From Streptomyces sp. NBC_01754 (GTDB lineage: Bacteria; Actinomycetota; Actinomycetes; Streptomycetales; Streptomycetaceae): a DNA stretch of 64,000 bases. Made by a program: the position numbers and the translations under genes. Shown piece after piece: positions 55,521 through 64,000 of this stretch. The notes under the pieces are model-generated. The model saw only the letters and a program-made list of their open reading frames with translations, did no database searches and had not been told where the DNA came from. The first letter of the stretch is position 1, and every line of letters starts with the position of its first letter. Where the stretch lies: assembly GCF_035918015.1 (NCBI RefSeq), contig NZ_CP109132.1, positions 372,001 through 436,000 of the forward strand, read 5' to 3'.

Positions 55521-57284
55521 ATGAGCCGCACGAGCCGCACCACCCTGCGCCGATCCCGAACAGCACTCATGGCGGCGGCAGCCCTCGTCGCCGCAGCCGG
55601 GGGCTCCGCCGCAGCAGCGGCCCCCTTCGGAGCCACCGCCGCCGCCGCGGCCGGCTGCACCGTCGACTACACCATCGAGAACCAGTGGAACGGCGGGCTC
55701 ACCGCCTCCGTGGACGTCACCAACAACGGGGACGCCCTGTCCGGCTGGCAGCTCGAGTGGACCTTCGCCGGCGGCGAGCAGATCAGCCAGGGATGGAACG
55801 CCACCATCTCGCAGAGCGGCTCCGCCGTCACCGCGAAGGACGCCGGCTACAACGCCGCCCTGGCTACCGGGGCTTCCGCCTCCTTCGGTTTCAACGCGAC
55901 CGGGAACGGCAACAGCACCGTCCCCGCGACGTTCAAGCTGAACGGCGTCACCTGCGACGGCGGCGTCACGGAGCCGACCGATCCCACGGACCCGACCGAT
56001 CCGACCGACCCGCCCACCGACCCGCCCGCGGGCAGCCGTGTGGACAACCCCTACGAGGGCGCCAAGGTCTATGTGAACCCCGAGTGGTCGGCGAACGCCG
56101 CGGCCGAACCGGGCGGCAGCAGAGTCGCCGACCAGCCCACCGGTGTCTGGCTGGACCGGATCGCCGCGATCGAGGGCGCGAACGGCTCGATGGGTCTGCG
56201 CGAGCACCTCGACGAGGCCCTGACGCAGAAGGGTTCCGGCGAACTCGTCGTCCAGATCGTCATCTACGACCTGCCCGGACGCGACTGCGCGGCGCTGGCC
56301 TCCAACGGCGAGCTCGGCCCCACCGAGATCGACCGCTACAAGAGCGAGTACATCGACCCGATCGCCGCGATCGTCGCCGACTCGAAGTACGCGGGTCTGC
56401 GCATCGTCACCACGGTCGAGATCGACTCGCTGCCGAACCTCGTCACCAACGCCGACGGCCGCCCCACGGCCACCCCGGCCTGTGACGTCATGAAGGCCAA
56501 CGGCAACTACGTCAAGGGCGTCGGCTACGCGCTCAACAAGCTCGGCGACGCGCCCAACGTCTACAACTACATCGACGCGGGCCACCACGGCTGGATCGGC
56601 TGGGACGACAACTTCGGCGCCTCCGCGGAGATCTTCCACGAGGCCGCGACCGCCGAGGGCGCGACCGTCAACGACGTCCACGGCTTCATCACCAACACGG
56701 CCAACTACAGCGCGTTGAAGGAGGAGAACTTCTCCATCGACGACTCCGTGAACGGGACCTCGGTACGCGAGTCGAAGTGGGTCGACTGGAACCGCTACAC
56801 GGATGAGCTCTCCTTCGCCCAGGCCTTCCGCAACGAGCTGGTGTCCGTCGGCTTCAATTCGGGTATCGGCATGCTCATCGACACCTCCCGTAACGGCTGG
56901 GGCGGCACCGACCGGCCGAGCGGTCCGGGTGCGAGCACCAGCGTCGACACGTACGTGGACGGTGGGCGCTACGACCGGCGCATCCACCTCGGCAACTGGT
57001 GCAACCAGGCTGGCGCGGGTCTCGGCGAACGGCCGCAGGCCGCACCCGAGCCCGGCATCGACGCCTACGTCTGGATGAAGCCGCCGGGGGAGTCCGACGG
57101 TTCCAGCTCGGAGATCCCGAACGACGAGGGCAAGGGATTCGACCGGATGTGCGACCCGACCTACACGGGTAACCCGCGCAACAACGACAACCCGTCGGGG
57201 GCACTGGGTGGCGCTCCCGTCTCCGGGCAGTGGTTCTCCGCCCAGTTCCAGGAGCTCATGAAGAACGCCTACCCGGCGCTCTAG
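55521..57284 (+). CDS. Secreted GH6 cellulase (exoglucanase type) with CBM2
   Basis: A 587-residue secreted enzyme. Signal peptide about 1-43, CBM2 about 45-150 (VDYTIENQWNGGLTASVDVT), a Thr-Asp-Pro repeat linker about 152-172, and a GH6 catalytic domain from about 176. Characteristic blocks are VIYDLPGRDCAALASNGEL, with the catalytic Asp, GYALNKLGDAPNVYNYIDAG and YVWMKPPGESDGSS. The long loops fit a cellobiohydrolase that releases cellobiose from non-reducing ends, the partner of GH48. It probably depends on the CebR-type operator at 54773, about 735 bases away, or on an unseen promoter. A strong terminator follows. Confidence 0.95.
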   Translation: MSRTSRTTLRRSRTALMAAAALVAAAGGSAAAAAPFGATAAAAAGCTVDYTIENQWNGGLTASVDVTNNGDALSGWQLEWTFAGGEQISQGWNATISQSGSAVTAKDAGYNAALATGASASFGFNATGNGNSTVPATFKLNGVTCDGGVTEPTDPTDPTDPTDPPTDPPAGSRVDNPYEGAKVYVNPEWSANAAAEPGGSRVADQPTGVWLDRIAAIEGANGSMGLREHLDEALTQKGSGELVVQIVIYDLPGRDCAALASNGELGPTEIDRYKSEYIDPIAAIVADSKYAGLRIVTTVEIDSLPNLVTNADGRPTATPACDVMKANGNYVKGVGYALNKLGDAPNVYNYIDAGHHGWIGWDDNFGASAEIFHEAATAEGATVNDVHGFITNTANYSALKEENFSIDDSVNGTSVRESKWVDWNRYTDELSFAQAFRNELVSVGFNSGIGMLIDTSRNGWGGTDRPSGPGASTSVDTYVDGGRYDRRIHLGNWCNQAGAGLGERPQAAPEPGIDAYVWMKPPGESDGSSSEIPNDEGKGFDRMCDPTYTGNPRNNDNPSGALGGAPVSGQWFSAQFQELMKNAYPAL

Positions 57285-57291
57285 GCAGCGC

Positions 57292-57333
57292 GTCGGTCCG
57301 GTCCGGGCGCTCCCCCGCCCGGGCCGGACCGAC
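57292..57333 (+). terminator. Strong hairpin after GH6
   Basis: GTCGGTCCGG (57292-57301) pairs with CCGGACCGAC (57324-57333), continued inside by CCGGGC/GCCCGG with single-base offsets. It lies 8 bases after the GH6 stop, as expected of a factor-independent terminator without T-run. Confidence 0.75.
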
Positions 57334-57720
57334 GGCTGTGCGACTTCCCCGGCTGGGGCGCGCCCCGTGCGGGCGCTTCACCGCCGGGGCCGCCGCGTGT
57401 TCCGGGCTCCTCGTCCGGGCCGGGTGGCAGCCCGGCCGGGGCGGATCGTCCGCCGGCGCGTGGAGGCGGTGGCGACCGGTTCTGGACGCGCATGGTGCGT
57501 TGCGATGCCCTTCGAAACGGTGACGGAGCAGTGTCGCCTTCGCCGGAGCGGCCCGGAACAGCACCGGACCGTTGTCGCCACCACGAGCACCGCGGCTCGC
57601 GGCAGGGTGGTGGCCCGGGCCCTGGACTTCCATGTCGCGCCCGGGGCTTCCGTCCGTAACCCACACCTTCCCCTGACCACCGTGCCGGCCACCCCGGGGC
57701 CCGGGTGCGACGATGTGCGC
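57334..57720. other. Gap with no convincing gene
   Basis: 387 bases between the GH6 terminator and the TPR gene. Frames present are Pro/Arg-rich and unsupported. Confidence 0.4.
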
Positions 57721-58221
57721 ATGAGTGCTCAGGACAAGGACGAACTGCTGGCGGAAGCGGTGCGGCTGCGCGAAGAGGGCCACCCGGAGCAGGCCAGGGA
57801 GCGCCTGCTCTCCCTCACGGCGTCATTCCCCGACGCCGCCGACGTGGCCTACCAGACCGCGTGGGTACACGACGTACTCGGCCTGGAGACCGAGGCCGTT
57901 CCGTACTACGAGCGGAGCCTCCAGGGAGACGGCCTGAGTGACGAGGACCGCCGGGGGGCGCTGCTCGGTCTCGGTAGCACCTACCGGGTGCTGGGCCGGT
58001 TCGGCCAGGCCGCCGAGACGCTGCGTAGCGGTGTCTCGCAGTTCCCGGACGACGGAGCGCTGCGGACCTTCCTCTCCATGGCTCTGTTCAACACGGGCGA
58101 GCACCACGAGGCGATGCAGATCCTGCTGCACCTGGTCGCCTCGACGAGTGACAGTCCCGAGGTGCGGCAGTACCGGCCGGCCATCGAGCACTACGCGGCC
58201 GACCTGACCCGGACCATGTGA
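57721..58221 (+). CDS. Tetratricopeptide repeat protein
   Basis: A 166-residue all-helical protein with about three to four TPR units. Examples are AVRLREEGHPEQARERLLSL, LLGLGSTYRVLGRFGQAAET and LSMALFNTGEHHEAMQILLH. TPR proteins mediate protein contacts; the partner is unknown. ATG 57721 is chosen because the upstream frame is not protein-like. A strong hairpin follows directly. Confidence 0.85.
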   Translation: MSAQDKDELLAEAVRLREEGHPEQARERLLSLTASFPDAADVAYQTAWVHDVLGLETEAVPYYERSLQGDGLSDEDRRGALLGLGSTYRVLGRFGQAAETLRSGVSQFPDDGALRTFLSMALFNTGEHHEAMQILLHLVASTSDSPEVRQYRPAIEHYAADLTRTM

Positions 58222-58223
58222 AA

Positions 58224-58256
58224 GCCCCGGCCGAATCGGGGGAATCCGGCCGGGGC
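58224..58256 (+). terminator. Hairpin after the TPR gene
   Basis: GCCCCGGCCG (58224-58233) pairs exactly with CGGCCGGGGC (58247-58256) around a 13-base loop, 3 bases beyond the stop. Confidence 0.75.
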
Positions 58257-58432
58257 CGCTTGAGCGCGGGTGCGGCAGAACAGTGCCGTCGGGCGGGCGG
58301 GACCCGCTCACCCCCACGTATAGATGAACGATAAACCATCCAGGTCCGTTCCCGGGAGTCGGCGGGACCACATGTGATCCGCACCACGCCCACCTGCGAC
58401 GACGAACCTCACCGGCACTGCGCGACCCTCCG

Positions 58433-58597
58433 TCAGCGGGCCTCGCGGAACAGCACGTGCCGCCCCGCCACCGGGTCGAACTTGCGCAGCTCCAACCGGT
58501 CGGGGCTGGTTCGGCGGTTCTTACGTGTGACATAGGTGTGGCCGGTTCCCGCCGTCGAGCGGAGATGCACGACGGGCCTGGTCTCGTTGTGCGCCAT
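58433..58597 (-). CDS. rpmG: 50S ribosomal protein L33, cysteine-free form
   Basis: A 54-residue L33: [20 protein letters not shown], then [20 protein letters not shown]. It has no cysteines, so it is the zinc-free (C-minus) version, which in Streptomyces typically replaces the zinc-binding form under zinc limitation, under control of Zur. No sure Zur box is visible upstream; a GAAAACGACA-type stretch near 58650 is only a partial match. The start is ATG 58597, after GGAGGTC. Confidence 0.95.
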   Translation of the reverse strand: MAHNETRPVVHLRSTAGTGHTYVTRKNRRTSPDRLELRKFDPVAGRHVLFREAR

Positions 58598-58982
58598 GGG
58601 GACCTCCAGGCATGGACCGCGACCCCACTCCCCCGATGGGAATGGGTGTCGTTTTCGTACTCCTGCCACAACGCGCCGTCGTGCGCCCTCATTCCCACCC
58701 CACGCCATCTCCCCTTTTCCCTGCCGCCGACCGGATGCGCCGTGCGGGACCCGCACACGCGGGCGCGCGAATCGCGGATCGCGCCGGGCGGCTTGCGCCA
58801 ACTCGGCGACAAGGGCAAGGGTGTTCGGCGAATCGACACTCCCGCTCAGCCGATGGCATATGCCAGAAGCAACAACCTGTCGAGTGTTGCCAAATCCCTT
58901 ACGGGCTCCCCCGGCCTGTGCAACAGTCGTGTCCGGTCCCACCCCACGAACCGGCCGTGCCGTGTCTGTATCGGAGTACGAG

Positions 58983-60413
58983 ATGCCGTCCCATCTGTTC
59001 GCGGACCGCCCCGCCCCACGACCACCTGAGCGGGACGCCGTCGACGCCCTGATCAGCCGCACCCGCCGGCTACGCGGAGACGTGGCGGCCGTACGACGGG
59101 GCAGCTCCGCACTGGACGAGGACGACCCCCGGCTGCGCTGGCAGCGCGCGCTCTGTGAGCTGGCCGTGAACCAGCTCGACGACCTCGGCGAGCAGCTGGG
59201 GCAGCTCAGGGACGGAGTTCTGGCGCAGCCCGCGGAACCGGCGAGAGACACCGCGCAGCAGACCTCCGGCACGCGCCCGCCGGGCTCACTGCTCAGCAGG
59301 GCGGGCAGTGCCGAATGGAATCTACTCACGGACGAGGTCAGCTGGTCCGACGAGCTGTACGAGATCTTCGGCAGGGACCCGGCGAGCGGAGCGCTGTCCC
59401 TGGACGAGCTTCCGTCCCTGCTCCTCGCCGAGGACCAGCCGCTGCTGACCTCCATGGTCACGGACTGCCTGGTGGACGGCAGACCGATAGACGGCGAGAT
59501 CCGCATCCTCCTCCCTGACGGACAGATGCGGACCGTGCACATGACGGGCGAGCCGGTGCTCGACGCCGACGGCTGCACCGCCTCCATGTGGGCGGTCCTG
59601 CGGGACGTCAGCAGACTCAGACGCGGCCAGCACACGGTGGACCGGACCCGCTCCTCCCTCCGGAGCCAGGAGCACCGGGCCCGAACGGAGCACCGTATGG
59701 CGGTGGAGCTGCGTGAGTCCGTGCTGCCGCCCTGGCGCGGTTCGCTGCCCACGGCGGGGCAGGGAACCGGCGGCCTGGACGTGGCCGCCCGCTACCTCCC
59801 CGCCCGATCGGCCGACCTGATCGGCGGCGACTGGTACGACGCCTTGCGCCTGCCGGACGGCAGGACGCTGCTCACAGTCGGAGACCTGACCGGTCATGGG
59901 ATCCCGGCGACCTCGGCCATGGCCACGCTGCTCGGGGCACTGCGCGGGATCGCCGTCGCCGGAATCGCGCCGGGAGCCCTGCTGACCCACCTGAACCAGC
60001 TGATCCAGTGCTCCGCGCAGCCCGTGCTGGGGAGCGCCCTGTGCTGCCTCTTCGATCCGGTGACCCGCGGGCTTGCCTGGGCACAGGCGGGCCACCCCGC
60101 ACCGCTGCTGTTCCGCGGCGGGGTGGGGAGTCCACTCCCGGCTCCTGACGGAGTGCTGCTCGGAGCGGCCTCCGGCATCGCCTACGAGCAGGACCATGTC
60201 GCCCTGCTCCCCGGCGACGTACTGGTACTGCACACCGACGCGCTGACACGCACGAGCGACGGGGGTACGGGTCCACAGGTGCTGCTGGACCTCGCCCCAC
60301 GGTTAGAACAGAGCGACACGGCACAGGACTGTCTTCGTACGGTCGTCGAGGAGTCCGGTACGACCGAACGGCTGGACGACGCATGCGTACTGGTGGCCCG
60401 CGTCGAGGCCTGA
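58983..60413 (+). CDS. PAS-SpoIIE (PP2C-type) serine phosphatase
   Basis: A 476-residue signalling protein. A helical N-terminus (1-85) is followed by a PAS-like sensor at about 105-215 ([20 protein letters not shown]) and a SpoIIE-type PP2C domain at about 235-475, with metal-binding GGDWYDA (281-287), [10 protein letters not shown] (300-309) and [16 protein letters not shown] at the end. Such proteins dephosphorylate anti-sigma antagonists in Streptomyces; the target here is unknown. ATG 58983 has GGAG 6 bases upstream. Confidence 0.92.
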   Translation: MPSHLFADRPAPRPPERDAVDALISRTRRLRGDVAAVRRGSSALDEDDPRLRWQRALCELAVNQLDDLGEQLGQLRDGVLAQPAEPARDTAQQTSGTRPPGSLLSRAGSAEWNLLTDEVSWSDELYEIFGRDPASGALSLDELPSLLLAEDQPLLTSMVTDCLVDGRPIDGEIRILLPDGQMRTVHMTGEPVLDADGCTASMWAVLRDVSRLRRGQHTVDRTRSSLRSQEHRARTEHRMAVELRESVLPPWRGSLPTAGQGTGGLDVAARYLPARSADLIGGDWYDALRLPDGRTLLTVGDLTGHGIPATSAMATLLGALRGIAVAGIAPGALLTHLNQLIQCSAQPVLGSALCCLFDPVTRGLAWAQAGHPAPLLFRGGVGSPLPAPDGVLLGAASGIAYEQDHVALLPGDVLVLHTDALTRTSDGGTGPQVLLDLAPRLEQSDTAQDCLRTVVEESGTTERLDDACVLVARVEA

Positions 60414-60479
60414 CGAAGCGCCGGACGGCGCGGATCAGGCGGGCCGGGCCGTCGGCCGCGGCGGCGGGGGTGGGGGCCG

Positions 60480-61973
60480 TCAGATCTGTGAACCCTTCGC
60501 CTTGTTGAACACATGCTGCGGCATGACGCGTTCCATCTCCTCACGGAGATCCTCGATCTTGGCGTATCCCGCGAACTGCCCCGTGAGACGGTACATCTCA
60601 CGCAGCCGGTCCCACGTTCGGTGCGAGGAGGTCTCCCCCATCGACACCAGGGCGAGCCGCGCGTAGCGGTCGGCCTGCTCGGGGTCGTCGGCGATGAAGC
60701 AGGCCGAGGCGAGCGAGATGTAGTCGAAGATCCTGGACCGCTGACGCCCGTTCACACGCAGATCGAGTGCCTGCTTGGCGTGCCGCTGAGCGGTGTTGGC
60801 GGCAGCCGGATCGTGCTCGGCCAGCGTGCGGAAGGCGAGGGCCTGCATTCCGTGCATGTCCGCCTCGTCGAACATCTGCATCCAGCTCGGCGGCGGCACA
60901 TCACCCTTGTCGGAGACGAAGAGCTCCTCGGCCTCACCGAGGGTGCGCCGCATGGCCTGTCCGTGTCCCATGGACGCTTGGGCCCACGCTTCGATGGTGC
61001 GCAGCATCGCCTGGGTACGCGGCAGAGTCTGGTCGCCGGAACCGGATTTGGCGAGCTTCATCAGATCCAGGGCGTCGTCGGGACGGCCCAGGTGGACCAT
61101 CTGGCGCGCGGCGCGGGAGAGGGCCTCGCCCGCGCGCGGCCGGTCGCCGCCCTCACGTGCCGCGTGCGCAGCGATCACGAAGTACTTCTGGGCGGTCGGT
61201 TCGAGGCCGACGTCGTGGGACATCCAGCCCGCGAGGACGGCGAGGTTGGCGGCGACGCCCCACAGGCGGCGCTGCAGGTGTTCGGGGTGGCGGTAGGCGA
61301 GCATGCCGCCCACCTCGTTGAGCTGGCCCACGACCGCCTTGCGCTGGAGTCCGCCGCCGCGGGAGGCGTCCCAGGCGCGGAACACCTCGACGGAGCGCTC
61401 CAGGGCCTCGATCTCCTCGGAGCCGACGGGTGCGGCCTCGTACCGGTCGAAGCCTGCGTTCTCCGCGTGCTGGGGTTCGTCGGACCGGATGTTGTGGGCC
61501 GCCGGAGCGGGACCGGAGTGAAGCCAGTCGTACATGGCACCAGTGATGGCTGAGCCGGCGGTGAGCGCGGCGCCCGCGCCCACCAAGCCGCGTCGGTTGA
61601 GCATGAGGTCCATTCCCGTGAATTCGGTGAGGACCGCTGCCGTCCGTTCGGGCGCCCACGGCATTCCGTCGGGATGTTCCTGCTTCCCGGCCTCTCTCCG
61701 CTTCCCCACACGCCCGCGCCGGCCGAACCCGAGGTCCTCGATGGTCACGACACGGCCGAGCCGCTCGGTGAACAGAGCTGCCAGCACCTCGGGCACGGGA
61801 TCGCGGGGGGACTCCCCCATGTCGATCCATCGCCGGACCCGCGAGGTGTCGGTCGCCAGCTGAGGGTGGCCCATGGCCGCCGCCTGCCGGTTCACCATTC
61901 TCGCGAGCTCCCCCTTGGACCAGCCGGCCAGGCCGAACAGGTCGGAGAGGCGGGTGTTCGGTTCTCCGGTCAC
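60480..61973 (-). CDS. nsdA: NsdA-like negative regulator of differentiation
   Basis: A 497-residue cytoplasmic protein matching NsdA, a repressor of morphological development and antibiotic production in S. coelicolor. Landmarks are NTRLSDLFGLAGWSKGELAR (helix-turn-helix-like), VNRQAAAMGHPQLATDTSRV, EVLAALFTERLGRVVTIEDL, and GMDLMLNRRGLVGAGAALTA near 115-150. The rest is TPR-like helices (RPRAGEALSRAARQMVHLGR). GTG 61973 is preferred over GTG 62006, but both have G-rich sequence upstream. The next gene, divergent, encodes a phosphotransferase-fold protein. Confidence 0.85.
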   Translation of the reverse strand: MTGEPNTRLSDLFGLAGWSKGELARMVNRQAAAMGHPQLATDTSRVRRWIDMGESPRDPVPEVLAALFTERLGRVVTIEDLGFGRRGRVGKRREAGKQEHPDGMPWAPERTAAVLTEFTGMDLMLNRRGLVGAGAALTAGSAITGAMYDWLHSGPAPAAHNIRSDEPQHAENAGFDRYEAAPVGSEEIEALERSVEVFRAWDASRGGGLQRKAVVGQLNEVGGMLAYRHPEHLQRRLWGVAANLAVLAGWMSHDVGLEPTAQKYFVIAAHAAREGGDRPRAGEALSRAARQMVHLGRPDDALDLMKLAKSGSGDQTLPRTQAMLRTIEAWAQASMGHGQAMRRTLGEAEELFVSDKGDVPPPSWMQMFDEADMHGMQALAFRTLAEHDPAAANTAQRHAKQALDLRVNGRQRSRIFDYISLASACFIADDPEQADRYARLALVSMGETSSHRTWDRLREMYRLTGQFAGYAKIEDLREEMERVMPQHVFNKAKGSQI

Positions 61974-62204
61974 TTCAAGCCCCCAGGTTCTCGGCTGACT
62001 TGACACTAACCCCCGGTCAGGTGCCGAGGGACTATTCGCCAGGGTTCGCCAGGGTCCGCCAGATGGTCTGCCACCCGCGTTCCGGTGTCAGGTAGGAAAG
62101 CGCCACCCCGCCCGGCAGCCCTCGGTACTCCCCAGGGTGCCGAACGGCCGCCGGCCGGGGCGGCGTACGCAACTTGTCGGCGCACGAAGGGATCTGTCTC
62201 GCCC

Positions 62205-63332
62205 ATGTACACAGCATCGTCCTCCGTGTCCGCCCCACCCCGACCGCTTCGTCCCATGGGGGCGGGCGGCGGGCCGTATCTCGACCCCCGCGCCGCTTCA
62301 CCGGTGTCCGGCACGGGTCGGACCCGGCGGGCGGCGGGGACGGGCGCCCAACCGCTCAGCGGACGGCTCGACCTGTCGGGCTCCCAAGGCGCGCAGCTGA
62401 GGATGGCGATCGCCTCGGTGCACCGCGTCTGCCCCGAGTTCAACCCGGTCCAGGTGCTGCGGCGGAGCGGCCGCTCGGTGCTCATCGTCGGCACCACCGG
62501 CCGCGCGACCGCCGTGGCCAAGTGCTTACTGGACCACTCCCCCGCGTGGACGGAGCGGTTCAGGCACGAAATAGCTGCATACCGCGCCTTTGTGAGGCAT
62601 CGCCCGCCGGTGCGCGTCCCGCGGCTCATCGCCGCCGACCCGGAGAACTGCACGCTGGTGATCGAGCGGATGCCCGGCCGGGTCGCGGCACTGACGAGGT
62701 ATCCGGTGGAGGCGCCGCCGCGCGCGGACATCCGTGCGGCCCTCGAAGCCGTCACCCGGGTCAACGCGTGGCGGCCGCCGCCCGGCCTCTTCGGGGCTCC
62801 CCTGGACTATGCCTCGCGCATCGCCCGCTATCACGAACTGGGCCTCTTCACCGACCGGGACCTCGGCGACCTGCAGAAGCTGCTGCACGGCCTGTCCCAC
62901 GCGGGCGGCCGGCAGGGGATGGGCCAGTTCTGCCACGGAGACGCACTGCTCTCCAACATCCTGGTACCACCCACCGGCCCGGTGCTGGTGGACTGGGAGC
63001 ACGCGGGCTGGTACCTGCCGGGCTATGACCTGGCGACCCTGTGGACGGTGCTCGGAGGCGCCCCGGCGATGCGGCGCCAGATCAGCCAGCGCGCCCAGGC
63101 ACAGGGGGCGGCGGCTCGCGACGCCTTCCTGGTCAACCTCATGCTCGTGCTGACCCGGGAGATCCGTACCTACGAGACGGCGGTCCAGCGTGCCATGCGG
63201 GACGGGGCGGCGGCTCCGGCCGTTCCCGGCGCCGTCTCCTCGAGCGAGGTGCAGCGGCTGCTGTTGCGCCGGCTGCACGACGACTGCGCGATGGCACGCC
63301 GGGCCGTGCGCGCCGCTGTGGGGACCCGCTGA
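62205..63332 (+). CDS. Aminoglycoside phosphotransferase-fold protein
   Basis: A 375-residue kinase-like protein of the APH/choline kinase superfamily. The catalytic loop is CHGDALLSN with His244, Asp246 and Asn251, and the metal-binding Asp is in [10 protein letters not shown] (Asp263). The first 55 residues are Pro/Gly-rich and poorly conserved. The substrate is unknown; such proteins may confer resistance or modify small molecules. ATG 62205 is preferred, with GAAGGG upstream. It is divergent from nsdA. Confidence 0.8.
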   Translation: MYTASSSVSAPPRPLRPMGAGGGPYLDPRAASPVSGTGRTRRAAGTGAQPLSGRLDLSGSQGAQLRMAIASVHRVCPEFNPVQVLRRSGRSVLIVGTTGRATAVAKCLLDHSPAWTERFRHEIAAYRAFVRHRPPVRVPRLIAADPENCTLVIERMPGRVAALTRYPVEAPPRADIRAALEAVTRVNAWRPPPGLFGAPLDYASRIARYHELGLFTDRDLGDLQKLLHGLSHAGGRQGMGQFCHGDALLSNILVPPTGPVLVDWEHAGWYLPGYDLATLWTVLGGAPAMRRQISQRAQAQGAAARDAFLVNLMLVLTREIRTYETAVQRAMRDGAAAPAVPGAVSSSEVQRLLLRRLHDDCAMARRAVRAAVGTR

Positions 63333-63451
63333 CCGACGGGGGAGGCGTGCTGCGGGGCCGGTGCCGACACACTGGTCCCGCAGCACGCAACACGCGGTAC
63401 CCGCCGTCGCGTCCCTCCGCAACGCGGTCTCACGCGCCACCGGACCGGGGC

Positions 63452-64000
63452 TCATGAGCGGACCCTCACCACGTCCACGTCGGACGCCTTGACGAAGCCG
63501 GTCCGGTGCCCGATCTGCACGGTCACGTACTTCTCCGCTCCCCGGAAGTAGGTGTGGTCGTACGGCTGGGAGGAGTCGATCGTCGGCGCGTAGAAATATC
63601 CCGTGGGTGCGACACCGCCGCCCGGGTACGACTGCCCCGCCTTGATCGTGTAGCCGAGGGGGGTGCCGGCTGTCGGCTTCGTGAAGTCCCCGGGGTATTC
63701 CGCCATTTCCGGATAGGCCACTCCGTACACCGGCACCTCGGACTTGCCGGCTCCGGGCCGTACGACATGTCCGGCGGTGGGTGTGGTGACACGCGTGCCC
63801 GCCGGGGTCCGGAGCCACGCCTTCTGCCCGTACCACCAGATCGCCGTCCAGCCAGGTGCACGGTCGGCCACGACCGCCTGCTGGGTGGCGCTGATCTTGC
63901 TGCCCCAGTCGGCGGCGCAGTCTGTGCCGGGGGCGCCGTCCGGGTGCAGCCCTGGGTCGGAGAAGAGCGGCGCGTCCTCGGACGGCTCGGTGCGCAGGGG
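63452..64000 (-). CDS. Secreted N-acetylmuramoyl-L-alanine amidase, C-terminal part
   Basis: The last 182 residues of a protein that enters from the right edge. SDPGLHPDGAPGTDCAADWG, TAIWWYGQKAWLRTPAGTRV and GYTIKAGQSYPGGGVAPTGY are typical of the C-terminal, SH3-like wall-binding region of Streptomyces amidases. The catalytic part is outside the window, so the reaction is inferred from the family. The Cys in GTDCAADW suggests an extracytoplasmic disulfide. Confidence 0.75.
   Translation of the reverse strand, partial: PLRTEPSEDAPLFSDPGLHPDGAPGTDCAADWGSKISATQQAVVADRAPGWTAIWWYGQKAWLRTPAGTRVTTPTAGHVVRPGAGKSEVPVYGVAYPEMAEYPGDFTKPTAGTPLGYTIKAGQSYPGGGVAPTGYFYAPTIDSSQPYDHTYFRGAEKYVTVQIGHRTGFVKASDVDVVRVRS

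Noticed and set aside
54759..56987. A 742-codon - strand frame opposite GH6
   Set aside because: It is antisense to the well-supported CBM2-GH6 gene; no motif is recognisable.
58637..58664. Zur-box-like sequence upstream of rpmG
   Set aside because: Only one half resembles the TGAAAATGATTTTCA-type consensus; the palindrome is not kept.

Overview
The window is high-GC actinobacterial DNA that reads as a Streptomyces chromosome. The evidence is GC-rich third codon positions, GTG starts, a conservon operon, an NsdA-like regulator, a ScbR-type TetR regulator, DUF5133 and DUF6296 proteins, CebR and DasR operators, and secreted cellulases and chitinases. No rRNA, tRNA or CRISPR array was seen.

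Layout. 0-12.5 kb is an accessory region: two tandem DUF1702 genes (one cut by the window edge), an HxlR regulator, a pair of small membrane proteins, a ScbR-type TetR regulator and a short-chain dehydrogenase. These lie among remnants of at least four insertion-sequence families (IS5-like, IS701-like, IS3-like, IS1380-like), two repeat fields and a decayed hypothetical gene. Much of 7.0-9.9 kb has an unusual strand bias: the + strand is rich in A and C whichever strand is coding. 13.6-26.8 kb is a complete L-rhamnose system: an ABC transporter (RhaS, RhaP, RhaQ, RhaT), a mutarotase, a second RhaS-like binding protein, a LacI-family regulator, and divergently transcribed isomerase, aldolase/dehydrogenase and kinase. 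The two operons face away from each other across mirror-image promoters, each with a LacI-type operator. 27.2-34.1 kb is a degraded conservon (cvnA-B-C-D plus a CYP157-like P450) with a broken terpene synthase. An IS701-family element sits exactly at the cvnA stop codon, and cvnA, cvnC and the terpene synthase carry stops or frameshifts.

34.7-50.5 kb is mixed: two MFS transporters, a SnoaL-like protein, a chitinase and a lytic polysaccharide monooxygenase behind a DasR-type site, a peptidase E, a PepSY lipoprotein, a small tyrosine phosphatase, a DinB protein and an alpha/beta hydrolase. 51-57.3 kb holds a secreted GH48 and a secreted GH6 cellulase, divergent and flanking two CebR-type operators. 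57.7-64 kb holds a TPR protein, a cysteine-free L33, a PAS-SpoIIE phosphatase, an NsdA-like regulator, a phosphotransferase-fold protein and the end of a cell-wall amidase.

Function. Much of the intact gene content concerns plant and chitin polymer use: rhamnose uptake and breakdown, cellulose attack by paired cellobiohydrolases, and chitin attack by LPMO plus GH18, each behind recognisable operators. Many other genes carry in-frame TAA stops or single-base frameshifts. That points to real decay, or in part to base-calling errors, and raw reads would settle which.
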